Shown: positions 7,301-15,478, counted from the first letter of the stretch. The stretch: DNA of 33,548 nt from RGIG1828 sp045654685 (GCA_045654685.1 JAZONV010000062.1:1-33548); one strand, 5' to 3'. Notes: generated by a model not told the origin, from the sequence alone. A program made the numbers and translations.

Positions 7301-9099
7301 AGGACAGAATTGAAATTGCCGACGGCGATTCAATGTTCTACTGGTTTATGCACACAGGTGCTGAAATAGAAATTTCTGATGACGGAAAGGTAGCAACTCT
7401 CACACAGTCAGGAAAGCAGATTCAGGCAAGACTCATATCTGATGATGAATCATTGGTTTTCACAGAAATGGCTGCAGATCCATTGCCCGGATCACCCAAT
7501 CCTGAAATTCAGCAAACAAGAGAAGGCACAAGAAAACTTGCAATTCATTCTGACAGCATTTCAAAGGTTAACATTGCAGTTGAGTTTGTTCCCTTAACCG
7601 GCGGAACAACAGATGTTAAAAAAGATGCTCTCACCGATATGAATTCATGGACTCTCAAAAACAGTTCGGGAGTTATTCTCAGTAACGTTGGGACAGGAGC
7701 ATACGGTGCAGGCGAATATGCCCCCGGAGATACTGTGACAGTTTTTGCGGGCACAAGACCGGATACACAGTTCAGCCATTGGGTAACAGATGGCATAACC
7801 CTTTCTGATCCCACAAACCCTGTTCAGACATTTTCGGCACCTTTGGGTATAGTGAGGCTGACAGCGAGATGGAAAGGCAGAGATTTTCTGGATGTCAACT
7901 TTGACAACTGGAGATCCGGAGTGCACAATATCAATAGTTCAGGAACGTATGTTGGCTTTAACTGGGCAGGAACTCATCAGGGTAATGCCGTGGCAGAGGT
8001 TAGTGAAAAAGACGGAAAAGTTTTGAAAATCCCTGTTGGAACCACATCTGACCAAAAATATTATGTGAGAGCCAGATTCCTTTCGGGTTCACTTCCCCAA
8101 ACATATGAAACATGCGAAGTTTTGTGGACCGAGTTTTCCATCAAATATGAAGGCGGATTCGTAGGCTTTGGCTTTGGCGAAAATGACAACGCCGCCGGCA
8201 TTATTAACATAAATAAAGATGGCGAAATTGAAAAATTCACAAAATGGGGCTATGGAGAGGTTGGCGGCAGTAACTACACCCGCGGTCAGGCAATCGAAAC
8301 CGACCCCCTTGAACTTGGCAAATGGTATCACTTTGTTATGGCTCTTGATTTCACAGATGAGAAAGCCTTGTCAAGAGGAGCTTCTCTCTATGTATGGCTT
8401 AACGGAGAGCTCATAGAAAACGGCGGAAGATTTGCCGGCATAAATCCGTCATCGCCATGGAAATATCATAAAATGTGGGTTGATACTTCCGAGGAAGACG
8501 GAAAAACCATATATGTGGATAACCTCAGAGTATATGAAACTGTTTCGGTTGATAACCATGCTGAAGAAGAATTTGAAAGCACCAAAATTCCAAAAGATAA
8601 GTTCTATGAAGACAATGGAACGGTGTATATTCACAAAGACATGAAGGTGTCTGATATATCGGAAAAAGTTGCTCCTTTAAAAGTTAAGGCTGTAAAAGAC
8701 GGAAAAGTCCTTTCCTCTTCAGCAACCGTTCCTACCGGTGCAACGCTGTATCTTAATTCCGAAAACGGCAGAGCCTTTTCAACATATAGTGTTGTTACGG
8801 ATTATACCTGTTCTCTGATAAAGGAAAGTTTCAAACAAAACGGAGACACTTTCAATATCAGTTGCATAAACAATTCAGCTGATTCAATTGATGCAGAGAT
8901 TATGGTTGCCGTATATGATGGCAATGAACTTTTGAAGGTGACAACACCAAAAGAAGTCACCATTCCCAAAGGAAAGTCTGAAATTGTCGGTATTGACAAT
9001 TCCATTGCCGCATCCGGTACAGAATATAGAGTATTTATATGGCAGAGTTCAGGAAGTATGAAACCGTTGTCCGTTGTAAATACATTTATAAAATCTTGA
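4321..9099 (+). CDS. Secreted heparinase II/III-type putative polysaccharide lyase with multiple binding modules
   Basis: A 1,592-residue secreted enzyme. After a signal peptide (about 1-28) come two F5/8-like modules (about 39-191 and 197-350), then a copper-amine-oxidase N-terminal-like domain (about 356-463). An alpha/alpha-toroid of DUF4962/heparinase type follows (about 501-820), with H-P-R-L near its start and the family's N-N-W-x-x-V-C-x-G-G patch (N676-N677-W678). The heparinase II/III beta-sheet domain (about 874-1094) has E-G-H-N-T-I at 927-932. An InlB-like repeat (about 1119-1186), a concanavalin-like module (about 1188-1420), a ~70-residue linker module and a shared C-terminal domain (about 1498-1592) complete it. 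The family cleaves uronate-containing polysaccharides by beta-elimination; the substrate here is not predictable. TTG 4321 is chosen because GGGAG (4308-4312) then lies 8 bases upstream and the signal peptide begins K-K-R. ATG 4315 (only 2 bases from GGGAG) and TTG 4306 are alternatives. Confidence 0.82.
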   Translation: MKKRMISTVLIIAMLISVLFNFTLANASVVETKIRGINILSYEGIVSSIKTSIPTRNSTYHPAEKLIDSSLTGDNYFKTDNTKDRNNDLVVTINLSSTHFINTVSIYERFMDITCTDSVKIEIGTSSSMKVAGENLTLTSGGTGIAKASHFTFDKDYEGDIIKITFKGGKSGKPSSDSQFEIYEIEAYEDVNIEGNILSSHTQNITASIPCSNSTYHSPSKMVDGSFSGDDYYKSKNTEDDLTDLVVTIKLDVICPIGQIKIFERFISTYGACSDEVSIKIGTGTNMTEVISGQSLKPLNITGLSQTVFNIVPRAFGDTIEITFKGTEDRGTSGECTYQIWEIEAYSHAESEVYMYGGSPRARVDGYVRIIDETNANVTPEIVDSKFMVPVDFLANALKLDYEGTQTSATVGNEASSVTFTSGDGSYTKYGHLYVSASDLCDALGIGYEDDNCGLFLAGNFAEVDWNNRAQFNDIAEKLREVVYGGLPTPGDIVGKLKEENPSNAHPRLFLNDDFTVEDLREKVKSEPYKSWAAKIISSAQSDIAGLEDDPIEYEIPDGVRLLSVSERAMRCVQNIGFAYLLTGDTKYSDAVIDILMTVCNFPNWNEKHFLDVGKMSAAVALGYDWCYDKLTREQKTTIKTALVEFALKPVMKDYNEEQRSRTYYWSSKSTGAYPNNWIAVCVGGTTMAALAIGDEDLGDFTDTGKVITEGMDRLKDLLDSYLPDGGFLDGYSYWRFAMEYIGNFVACMNSSLGTDYNISKAPGLSVTFEWVQQLTGPAGPFNFDTCGSAFMDSPEFILFGYLTGKPAYVDFRINDQLGANFIAPHFKDIIWYDSSISHSDAKLPYEYISRGATNVYVTKSGNSKNDAWAAMYVGYRKKAVGAMQDFDGTFVLDMLGTRWAIDYGGEGQTYHNTGYSFCDYYICRAEGHNTIILTEGDDHDHDPYACGKLLRNDSNDISAYAVYDFTDQLDDKGASLWHRGMKVDRISQKVTVQDRIEIADGDSMFYWFMHTGAEIEISDDGKVATLTQSGKQIQARLISDDESLVFTEMAADPLPGSPNPEIQQTREGTRKLAIHSDSISKVNIAVEFVPLTGGTTDVKKDALTDMNSWTLKNSSGVILSNVGTGAYGAGEYAPGDTVTVFAGTRPDTQFSHWVTDGITLSDPTNPVQTFSAPLGIVRLTARWKGRDFLDVNFDNWRSGVHNINSSGTYVGFNWAGTHQGNAVAEVSEKDGKVLKIPVGTTSDQKYYVRARFLSGSLPQTYETCEVLWTEFSIKYEGGFVGFGFGENDNAAGIININKDGEIEKFTKWGYGEVGGSNYTRGQAIETDPLELGKWYHFVMALDFTDEKALSRGASLYVWLNGELIENGGRFAGINPSSPWKYHKMWVDTSEEDGKTIYVDNLRVYETVSVDNHAEEEFESTKIPKDKFYEDNGTVYIHKDMKVSDISEKVAPLKVKAVKDGKVLSSSATVPTGATLYLNSENGRAFSTYSVVTDYTCSLIKESFKQNGDTFNISCINNSADSIDAEIMVAVYDGNELLKVTTPKEVTIPKGKSEIVGIDNSIAASGTEYRVFIWQSSGSMKPLSVVNTFIKS

Positions 9100-9139
9100 T
9101 AAAATCATCATATCAAACATTTATTCAGGAGGAATTAAA

Positions 9140-11674
9140 ATGAGAAAAAGATTTTTGGCAATGCTTGTGTCACTTATGGTTTTTGCTACAATGCTGTCAC
9201 CTCTCGGTGCATTTGCCGGTGCAAGCACTGTAACAAAAACATATGCAGATGTAAATTTTGACAACTGGGGCAGTGGAACACATGCTTTGATGAGCGATGG
9301 TTCAGATCTTTCGATTGCATGGGATGGAACCCGTACAACACTTAGTGTTGTTGAGGAAAACAGTGCACTTGGTAAGGTTTGGAAAATCCCTGTTACAGAA
9401 GGCGACTATAAATATTTTATGAGAGGAAGACTTCTCAGAGGAACAGTTCCTTCAACATACGCAAATTGTGATGTTCTTTGGTCAGAGTTCACCATTAAGT
9501 ATGAAGGTGGCTTTGTTGGATTTGGTTTCGGTGAAAACGATGCTGCATACAACCTTGTGAGCATAAACAAAGATGGAAATCTTGAAATTGGTACACGTTG
9601 GGGATATGGTGAAGTTGGCGGAGGCAATTATACACGAGGAACAGCAATTCCGGACAGTCAACTGGAACTTAACAAATGGTATCATATTGCTGTAGCTGTT
9701 GACTTTACAGATGCAAGTGCAACATCTTCAGGAGCTCCTTTCTACGTATGGGTTAACGGCGAGCTGATTTGTGACGGTATGAGAACAGCAGCTATTAAGC
9801 CCGGATCTGCATGGACATATCACAAACTTTGGGTTGATACTTCAGCATCGGGCGAAAGAACAGTATATGTTGACAACCTCAAATTATATGAAACTTCAGC
9901 AGTTGACAGTCACATAGAAGATGAATATAACGTTAACTTTGAGGATGAAAATCCTGATGATTATATCACAATAGACGGTAGTGAAATTACAACACCATCA
10001 AGAGCAACTGTTGCCGATGTTAAAGCGGCATTCCCGGAAGCAAATCTTACATTTATGAAAGACGGCGAAGAAGTTACAGACGATACAATGAGCGTTGCAG
10101 GTGTTACAGCATATGTGTATTCCGGAAACGGAATGTATTTTGAAGAATATACCCTTGTGCCTGATTCTACTTTATATTCCGTAACCGTTACAGACAGTTA
10201 TGCGGATAATAACGGCGCAGGAGAATATTCAGTTGGTGATACAGTTACAATTGAAGCCGGCAGAAGACCGGGCTACAATTTCACAGGCTGGACTGTTGAT
10301 GGCATTACAGTTGATGATCCTACACAGAAGATACTCACATTTACCATGGATGAAGGTGCAAAATCTTTTGTGGCAAACTGGGAAGTTATTCCTACATATG
10401 CAGTTGAGGTTACAGATAGTTTGGCAGAGATCAGCGGTGCCGGTGAATATGCCGAAGGCGAAGAAGTAACAGTTGATGCAGGTGAAAGGGTAGGATATGA
10501 ATTCCTCGGATGGACTGTTGAAGGTATTGAAGTTGCTGACCTTATGGCAAAAACAATCACTTTCACAATGGATACAACACCAAAATCATTTACTGCAAAT
10601 TGGTATGTTATTCCAAAATATACAGTAGAAATTTCAGGAAGTTATGCTGAAAATTCCGGCGCAGGCGAATATTTCGTGGGCGATGTTGTAACAATCAGCG
10701 CAGGTGAAAGAGAAAAAGCAGAGTTTAACCGTTGGAAACCCTATGGCGTAAAAGTTGAAAATGCATATAATGAAACAACAACCTTTGTTATGCCTGAATC
10801 CGATGTTAAAGTTATTGCAAGCTGGTACACCTTCTCATCCACATCCGGTGGCGGCGGAGGCGGTACCCCCGTTTCCTATACCATCAGTTTTGAAACAAAC
10901 GGTGGAACAGAAATTGAAGCTGTAAAAGTTGAAAAAGGACAATATGTCTACGTTGCTGATCCTGTTAAAGAAGGATACTACTTTGATGCATGGTATTTTG
11001 ATGAAGCATTGACACAAAAAGTTCCATCAGCATACAAAGCAGAGAAAAAAGTTACACTCTATGCAGGTTGGGTTGATGAATCTGAAGTTGAAGTAAAAGA
11101 AGAACCAAAAGCAGAAAAGGAAGAATGGCAGAATCCTTTCAATGACGTAAAATCTTCTGCATGGTATTTTGATTCTGTTAAATATATGTATGAAAAACAG
11201 TATTGTGATGGTTTCGGTTGGGGACAGTTCGGACCCGATGTCAGCCTTTCAAGAGCAATGCTCGTAACAATTCTCTACAGAGTTGAAGGTGAACCTGAAG
11301 TTGAAAAATCCGGCGGATTTGCAGACGTTGCAAGTGGTTCATGGTATGAAAATGCTGTTGAATGGGCATCTGCAAAGGGAATAGTGTCAGGTTATAACGC
11401 TTATACATTCGCTCCCGATGACCTCATCACAAGAGAGCAGATTGCAACAATTCTCCACAGATATGCGTCCTTTAAAGGTCAGTCAGTTGCAGAAAGCAAA
11501 GACATTTCTGCATTTGATGATTTTGGTGCAGTATCATCTTTTGCGAAAGATGCACTTTCATGGACAGTTGCAAAAGGCTATATCAGCGGTAGATCAGAGA
11601 CAGAACTTGCTCCTCAAAACAGCGCAACAAGAGCTGAAGCAATGACAATTCTCTACAGATTTATTAATAAATAA
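9140..11674 (+). CDS. SLH-anchored surface protein with concanavalin-like module and InlB-like repeats
   Basis: An 844-residue protein read as a cell-wall-attached component. A signal peptide (about 1-27, ending A-F-A) precedes a concanavalin-like module (about 32-265) that is very similar to the one in the lyase. Next come the ~70-residue linker module (about 274-345) and three InlB B-repeat-like domains (about 346-420, 420-494 and 494-565), each with G-A-G-E-Y and G-W-T/R-W strands. A glycine-rich linker, one Listeria-Bacteroides (Flg_new-like) repeat (about 580-650), an acidic linker and three S-layer homology domains (about 665-844) follow. SLH domains bind secondary cell wall polymers. 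AGGAGG (9127-9132) gives a strong start 7 bases later. The 40-base gap from the lyase, with no terminator, implies co-transcription. No catalytic motif is visible, so it could display binding modules or act as an anchor for its neighbours. Confidence 0.87.
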   Translation: MRKRFLAMLVSLMVFATMLSPLGAFAGASTVTKTYADVNFDNWGSGTHALMSDGSDLSIAWDGTRTTLSVVEENSALGKVWKIPVTEGDYKYFMRGRLLRGTVPSTYANCDVLWSEFTIKYEGGFVGFGFGENDAAYNLVSINKDGNLEIGTRWGYGEVGGGNYTRGTAIPDSQLELNKWYHIAVAVDFTDASATSSGAPFYVWVNGELICDGMRTAAIKPGSAWTYHKLWVDTSASGERTVYVDNLKLYETSAVDSHIEDEYNVNFEDENPDDYITIDGSEITTPSRATVADVKAAFPEANLTFMKDGEEVTDDTMSVAGVTAYVYSGNGMYFEEYTLVPDSTLYSVTVTDSYADNNGAGEYSVGDTVTIEAGRRPGYNFTGWTVDGITVDDPTQKILTFTMDEGAKSFVANWEVIPTYAVEVTDSLAEISGAGEYAEGEEVTVDAGERVGYEFLGWTVEGIEVADLMAKTITFTMDTTPKSFTANWYVIPKYTVEISGSYAENSGAGEYFVGDVVTISAGEREKAEFNRWKPYGVKVENAYNETTTFVMPESDVKVIASWYTFSSTSGGGGGGTPVSYTISFETNGGTEIEAVKVEKGQYVYVADPVKEGYYFDAWYFDEALTQKVPSAYKAEKKVTLYAGWVDESEVEVKEEPKAEKEEWQNPFNDVKSSAWYFDSVKYMYEKQYCDGFGWGQFGPDVSLSRAMLVTILYRVEGEPEVEKSGGFADVASGSWYENAVEWASAKGIVSGYNAYTFAPDDLITREQIATILHRYASFKGQSVAESKDISAFDDFGAVSSFAKDALSWTVAKGYISGRSETELAPQNSATRAEAMTILYRFINK

Positions 11675-11693
11675 GAAGTTTCGACAAAAAAAT

Positions 11694-11733
11694 GAGCAGT
11701 CTCTTTAATATGCTTTAGAGAGACTGCTCTTTT
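11694..11733 (+). terminator. Intrinsic terminator of the surface-protein cluster
   Basis: The stem GAGCAGTCTCT (11694-11704) pairs with AGAGACTGCTC (11719-11729) and is followed by TTTT. It lies 19 bases after the stop codon of the SLH protein. Confidence 0.85.
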
Positions 11734-11750
11734 ATTATGAATATAATCAC

Positions 11751-11800
11751 AAAAAAGGGTTGTATTTGCCGTCTTTAAAGAAGCGGCAAATACAACCCTT
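11751..11800 (-). terminator. Intrinsic terminator of the gltX-glnS-DUF6472 operon
   Basis: A 17-base-pair perfect stem is formed by AAGGGTTGTATTTGCCG (11755-11771) and its complement (11784-11800). On the minus strand it is followed by a run of U's (the A-run 11751-11756). It begins 7 bases past the stop of the last minus-strand gene. Confidence 0.9.
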
Positions 11801-11806
11801 TATATA

Positions 11807-12007
11807 TCAGTTTTGCTTTTGTACCATCTTATACTCGTCATAGAATCTGAAATAGGGACAAGACGATCTGCTTTGATAAAATCTTGCCATTTCGTCCTCA
11901 TCCATATTCATAATGCACACATATTCTTCCCAGTCTTCGTCATAGTCATAATATGCACACATTTCGCATTGACTTTGTATGGTTGGTTTCTTGTCTTTCT
12001 TTTCCAT
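11807..12007 (-). CDS. Small Cys-rich protein, DUF6472 family
   Basis: A 66-residue cytoplasmic protein without signal peptide or membrane segment. It has a C-x-x-C pair (C14, C17), C31 and C50 around a very acidic centre (Y-D-Y-D-E-D and N-M-D-E-D-E-M-A-R-F), and ends F-Y-D-E-Y-K-M-V-Q-K-Q. This matches the family I know as DUF6472, a small conserved protein of Clostridia of unknown function. The four cysteines suggest zinc or iron binding, but this is inference. It starts 4 bases after the glnS stop and has only a weak ribosome binding site, so translational coupling with glnS is likely. Confidence 0.75.
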   Translation of the reverse strand: MEKKDKKPTIQSQCEMCAYYDYDEDWEEYVCIMNMDEDEMARFYQSRSSCPYFRFYDEYKMVQKQN

Positions 12008-12011
12008 AACA

Positions 12012-13670
12012 TTAGTTACCTGAAGGCATTTTGAAAGAATCTTTTAATGTTGCGGTGAGGTTGAAGATGAGGTTATCTTCACTTGAATATTTATCAACAG
12101 CAAAATATCCGTTTCTCATAAACTGGAAGCATTGACCTTTTGTTGCACATTTAAGGTCAGCATCAATTTTGCAGTCTTTCAAAACAACAAGTGAATCGGG
12201 ATTTAAGTTTTCGAGATATTCATCCACATCACCGGGGTTCGAAGTGAGGAAAAGCTTGTCATACATATTAACTGTTGCTGATGCACAGTTGTTTGCATCA
12301 ACCCATTGGATTGTACCTTTAACCTTTCTTCCGTCAGGGGAGTTTCCGCCTTTTGAAAGTGGATCATAGGTGCAGATGAGTTCTGTCACTTCTCCATTTT
12401 CATCTTTGATGATTTCTTTCACCTTTATAAAGTATGCGCCCTTGAGACGTACTTCATTGTCGGGAGTGAGTCTTTTGTATCCCTTAACGGGAACTTCCAT
12501 AAAGTCGTCTTTTTCAATGAAAATATTCTTTGAAAAACTAATTTCTTTTGTTCCTGCATTTTCATCGTTGGGGTTGATTTCAACGCTTAAAAGTTCGCTT
12601 TCGCCTTCATAGTTCTCAATAGTAACTTTTAGGGGGTGAAGAACTGCCATGGCACGAGGCGCATTTTGGTTTAAGTTTTCTCTCACACAATGTTCAAGCA
12701 TCTGGAAGTCAACAACGCTGAAAGATTTTGCCACACCGATTCTTTCTGCAAAATCAAGAAGTGCTGCGGCAGGATAGCCTTTTCTTCTCATACCTGAAAT
12801 TGTTGACATTCTGGGATCGTCCCATCCGTCTACAATGCCTTCTTTTACAAGTTTTAAGCATTTTCTCTTACTTGTCAGAGTGTTTGTGAGATTGAGTCTT
12901 GCAAATTCAATCTGACGTGAAGGTTCTTCAAAGTCACAAGCCTTTAACACCCAGTCATAAAGAGGTCTGTGGTCTTCAAATTCCAAAGAACAAAGGCTGT
13001 GTGTAACACCTTCTGCTGTGTCAGAAATGGGGTGTGCAAAGTCATACATGGGATATACACACCACTTGTCACCTGTGCGGTGGTGGGTTGCGTGAAGAAC
13101 ACGGTAGATAACCGGGTCACGCATGTTCATATTTCCTGATGCCATGTCAATCTTGGCTCTTAAAACTCTTTCGCCGTCGGCAAATTCGCCGTCGGTCATT
13201 TTTTGGAAAAGTTCGAGGTTTTCTTCAACGCATCTGTCCCTGTAGGGGCTTTCTTTTCCGGGTTCTTTCAATGTTCCGCGGTACTCTCTGATCTCTTCTG
13301 CAGAAAGGTCATCAACATAGGCAAGACCTTTTTTGATGAGTTTTATTGCACAGTCATATATAATCGGGAAATAGTCTGATGCATAATATACATTGTCCCA
13401 CTCAAATCCAAGCCATTTGATATCTTCCATGATTGAGTCAACATATTCCACGTCTTCTTTTGTGGGGTTTGTGTCATCAAAACGGAGGTTACATGTTCCG
13501 TTAAATTTCTTTGCCATGGAAAAGTCAATGTTTATTGCCTTAACGTGACCGATGTGGAGATATCCGTTTGGTTCAGGGGGAAAACGAGTCTGAACTTTTG
13601 AATATACACCATCGGAAAGATCTTTTGTTATGGCGTCATTAATAAAATTTGATACTACATATTCGTCCAT
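12012..13670 (-). CDS. glnS: Glutamine--tRNA ligase
   Basis: A class I aminoacyl-tRNA synthetase charging tRNA-Gln directly with glutamine in the cytoplasm. The 552-residue protein contains P-P-E-P-N-G-Y-L-H-I-G-H (31-42, with the HIGH signature at 39-42) and a KMSKS-equivalent T-S-K-R-K (about 264-270). The GlnRS-specific G-W-D-D-P-R-M follows, then the C-terminal beta-barrel anticodon-binding region. The length matches bacterial GlnRS without a YqeY extension. ATG 13670 is chosen because AAAGGAG lies 8 bases upstream on the minus strand. A longer frame to 13721 would overlap gltX and lacks this site. The gap from gltX is 13 bases, so the two synthetases are co-transcribed. Confidence 0.96.
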   Translation of the reverse strand: MDEYVVSNFINDAITKDLSDGVYSKVQTRFPPEPNGYLHIGHVKAINIDFSMAKKFNGTCNLRFDDTNPTKEDVEYVDSIMEDIKWLGFEWDNVYYASDYFPIIYDCAIKLIKKGLAYVDDLSAEEIREYRGTLKEPGKESPYRDRCVEENLELFQKMTDGEFADGERVLRAKIDMASGNMNMRDPVIYRVLHATHHRTGDKWCVYPMYDFAHPISDTAEGVTHSLCSLEFEDHRPLYDWVLKACDFEEPSRQIEFARLNLTNTLTSKRKCLKLVKEGIVDGWDDPRMSTISGMRRKGYPAAALLDFAERIGVAKSFSVVDFQMLEHCVRENLNQNAPRAMAVLHPLKVTIENYEGESELLSVEINPNDENAGTKEISFSKNIFIEKDDFMEVPVKGYKRLTPDNEVRLKGAYFIKVKEIIKDENGEVTELICTYDPLSKGGNSPDGRKVKGTIQWVDANNCASATVNMYDKLFLTSNPGDVDEYLENLNPDSLVVLKDCKIDADLKCATKGQCFQFMRNGYFAVDKYSSEDNLIFNLTATLKDSFKMPSGN

Positions 13671-13683
13671 TGTTATGTCTCCT

Positions 13684-15336
13684 TTATCCAAGAGCCTTAA
13701 TAGCTCTGTCAATTCTTTCAATAACCTTATCTTTTCCGAGAGTCTTCATAATTGAGCAAAGGTCGGGGGATTTTGTTCTGCCGGTTACGGCAACTCTCAA
13801 AATGTTGCTCACATCACCAACGTGTCCTTTGAATGATTCGGGGTTTTGCTTATATTCCTTAACTTCTCTTGCAAATCCCATCTCTCCCGCAAGGTCTTTG
13901 AGAGTGTCGAACCACACCTGGTTGTCTGCATTTTCATCATACATAGACTTATACTTTTCAAGCATATTTTTTGCATCTTCTTTTGAAACATTTTCAACTT
14001 CTGCATATTCGCCGTCGAAGAGTTCATCAAACATAAATGAAAAGGCATCTCTCACTTCTGACCACTTTCCGATATCTTTTCTCGGCTTGTCGGGGTTACG
14101 GTCAAAACCAAACATTTTAACAGAAAAATCTTTGTCTCTTGTGAGAAGTCCGAAAAGTTCTTTATCATATTTTTCTGCCCATCCGACAGCAAGGTCATAC
14201 ACCTTTTCGGATGTGTAGGAAGCAATTTTGTTTTTGCAAACATCATTTAATTTCACAAGGTCAAAAAGGGCGCCTGAATTGCTCATTTTGTTCATTTCAA
14301 GTTTAAATTCTGACCAATGGGCATTTTTGTTCGCTTTTCTGAAATCTTCAAAGGTATAGTTTGCAAGGTTCAAAAGATATTCAATAACTCCGTCTGCAGG
14401 ATAGCCCTCTTCGTCATAGTAGGTAACCGCAGCTTCAGGATCTTTTCTTTTTGAAATTTTTCTTTTTCCGCCCTCATCCTCTTTCATTATGGGAGCTATA
14501 TGGGCATATTTGGGAGCTTTCAGTCCAAGCATATAGAACATCTGGAGATGAATTGGAATTGAAGAAATCCACTCGTCTCCTCTTATGACATTTGTTGTTC
14601 CCATGAGATAGTCATCAACAACGTGAGCAAAGTGATAGGTGGGAATTCCGTCAGACTTCAGGATTACAACATCAACTATATTTTCAGGCATTTCAATTTT
14701 GCCTCTGATACCGTCTTTGAAAGATATTTTTCTCTCTTCCGAGCCGGGAGATTTGAGACGGAGAACATAGGGGAGACCGGAATCTATTTTTTCTTTTATT
14801 TCATCATATGTGAGGTTTCTGCATTTTGCAAATTCGCCCCAATATCCCGGAAGAAGTTTTTCTGCTTCCTGCTTTTCTCTTATTGCACCAATTTCTTCTT
14901 CGGTGCAAAAGCAAGGGTATGCCATGCCTTTTTTTACAAGTTCTTTTGCAAAGCACTGATAAATTGCGGCTCTTTCGCTTTGTTTGTAGGGGCCGTATTC
15001 GCCTTTTTGCTCATCAAAGCCTACAAAGCCTTCATCAATGCTGATTCCAAATCCTAAAAGGCCTTCCAGGATTCTGTCAACACCGTTTTCCACTTCTCTT
15101 TTTTTGTCGGTGTCTTCAATTCGAAGAATAAACTTTCCGCCGCTCTGGTGAGCAATACGTTCAGAGATGAGTGCGGCAAAAAGGCCGCCAATGTGAAGAA
15201 AACCTGTGGGACTTGGTGCAAAACGTGTGATTTTGGCATCCTCGCCAAGTTCTCTTTTGGGGTAAAAGCTATCATAATCTGCCGGAACCTTGTCTATGTG
15301 AGAAAAAAGAAGTTCGGCAAGCATATTGTTATCCAT
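13684..15336 (-). CDS. gltX: Glutamate--tRNA ligase
   Basis: A class I synthetase that attaches glutamate to tRNA-Glu. The 550-residue protein has F-A-P-S-P-T-G-F-L-H-I-G-G (39-51) containing the HIGH-type signature, the adenylate-binding G-D-E-W-I-S-S region, and a KMSKS-type K-R-K-I-S-K-R-K (about 290-297). A long helical anticodon-binding C-terminal half follows. It belongs to the ~550-residue GluRS form common in Clostridia. ATG 15336 is chosen because GAAAGGTTGA lies just upstream and the first residues of the longer frame (to 15384) run through the promoter -10 box. It is first in the operon with glnS and the DUF6472 gene. Whether it discriminates tRNA-Glu from tRNA-Gln cannot be read here, but a dedicated GlnRS next door makes the discriminating form likely. 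Confidence 0.95.
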   Translation of the reverse strand: MDNNMLAELLFSHIDKVPADYDSFYPKRELGEDAKITRFAPSPTGFLHIGGLFAALISERIAHQSGGKFILRIEDTDKKREVENGVDRILEGLLGFGISIDEGFVGFDEQKGEYGPYKQSERAAIYQCFAKELVKKGMAYPCFCTEEEIGAIREKQEAEKLLPGYWGEFAKCRNLTYDEIKEKIDSGLPYVLRLKSPGSEERKISFKDGIRGKIEMPENIVDVVILKSDGIPTYHFAHVVDDYLMGTTNVIRGDEWISSIPIHLQMFYMLGLKAPKYAHIAPIMKEDEGGKRKISKRKDPEAAVTYYDEEGYPADGVIEYLLNLANYTFEDFRKANKNAHWSEFKLEMNKMSNSGALFDLVKLNDVCKNKIASYTSEKVYDLAVGWAEKYDKELFGLLTRDKDFSVKMFGFDRNPDKPRKDIGKWSEVRDAFSFMFDELFDGEYAEVENVSKEDAKNMLEKYKSMYDENADNQVWFDTLKDLAGEMGFAREVKEYKQNPESFKGHVGDVSNILRVAVTGRTKSPDLCSIMKTLGKDKVIERIDRAIKALG

Positions 15337-15383
15337 AATATCAACCTTTCGTAAAATGTATAAATTTATGCACATATACATCA

Positions 15384-15412
15384 ATTATACTACAGGAAAC
15401 CTGATTTGTCAA
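15384..15412 (-). promoter_or_regulatory. Consensus sigma-A promoter for gltX-glnS
   Basis: On the minus strand TTGACA (15407-15412) and TATAAT (15384-15389) are separated by exactly 17 bases. Both boxes are perfect consensus and sit 48 bases upstream of the gltX start. No T-box leader is present in the short 5' UTR. Confidence 0.9.
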
Positions 15413-15443
15413 AAAAAATATACACTAAATATATATTATAAGA

Positions 15444-15478
15444 AACAGGCAGAAAAACAATAAATTTTTCTGCCTGTT
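15444..15478 (-). terminator. Terminator after the BspA-like gene
   Basis: A perfect 13-base-pair stem is formed by AACAGGCAGAAAA (15444-15456) and its complement (15466-15478). On the minus strand it is followed by TTCTTATAATATAT, a weak U-tract. It lies 26 bases past the stop of the BspA-like gene and upstream of the gltX promoter. Confidence 0.75.

Noticed and set aside
13649..14218. Plus-strand 189-codon frame antisense to gltX
   Set aside because: The gltX protein is clearly real and full length, and the antisense peptide shows no domain or start site.
14623..15057. Plus-strand 144-codon frame antisense to gltX
   Set aside because: Shadow of gltX with a Phe/Cys-rich composition typical of antisense frames.
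15337..15420. T-box leader for the gltX-glnS operon
   Set aside because: The leader between the promoter and the start is under 50 bases and has no T-box sequence or specifier stem.
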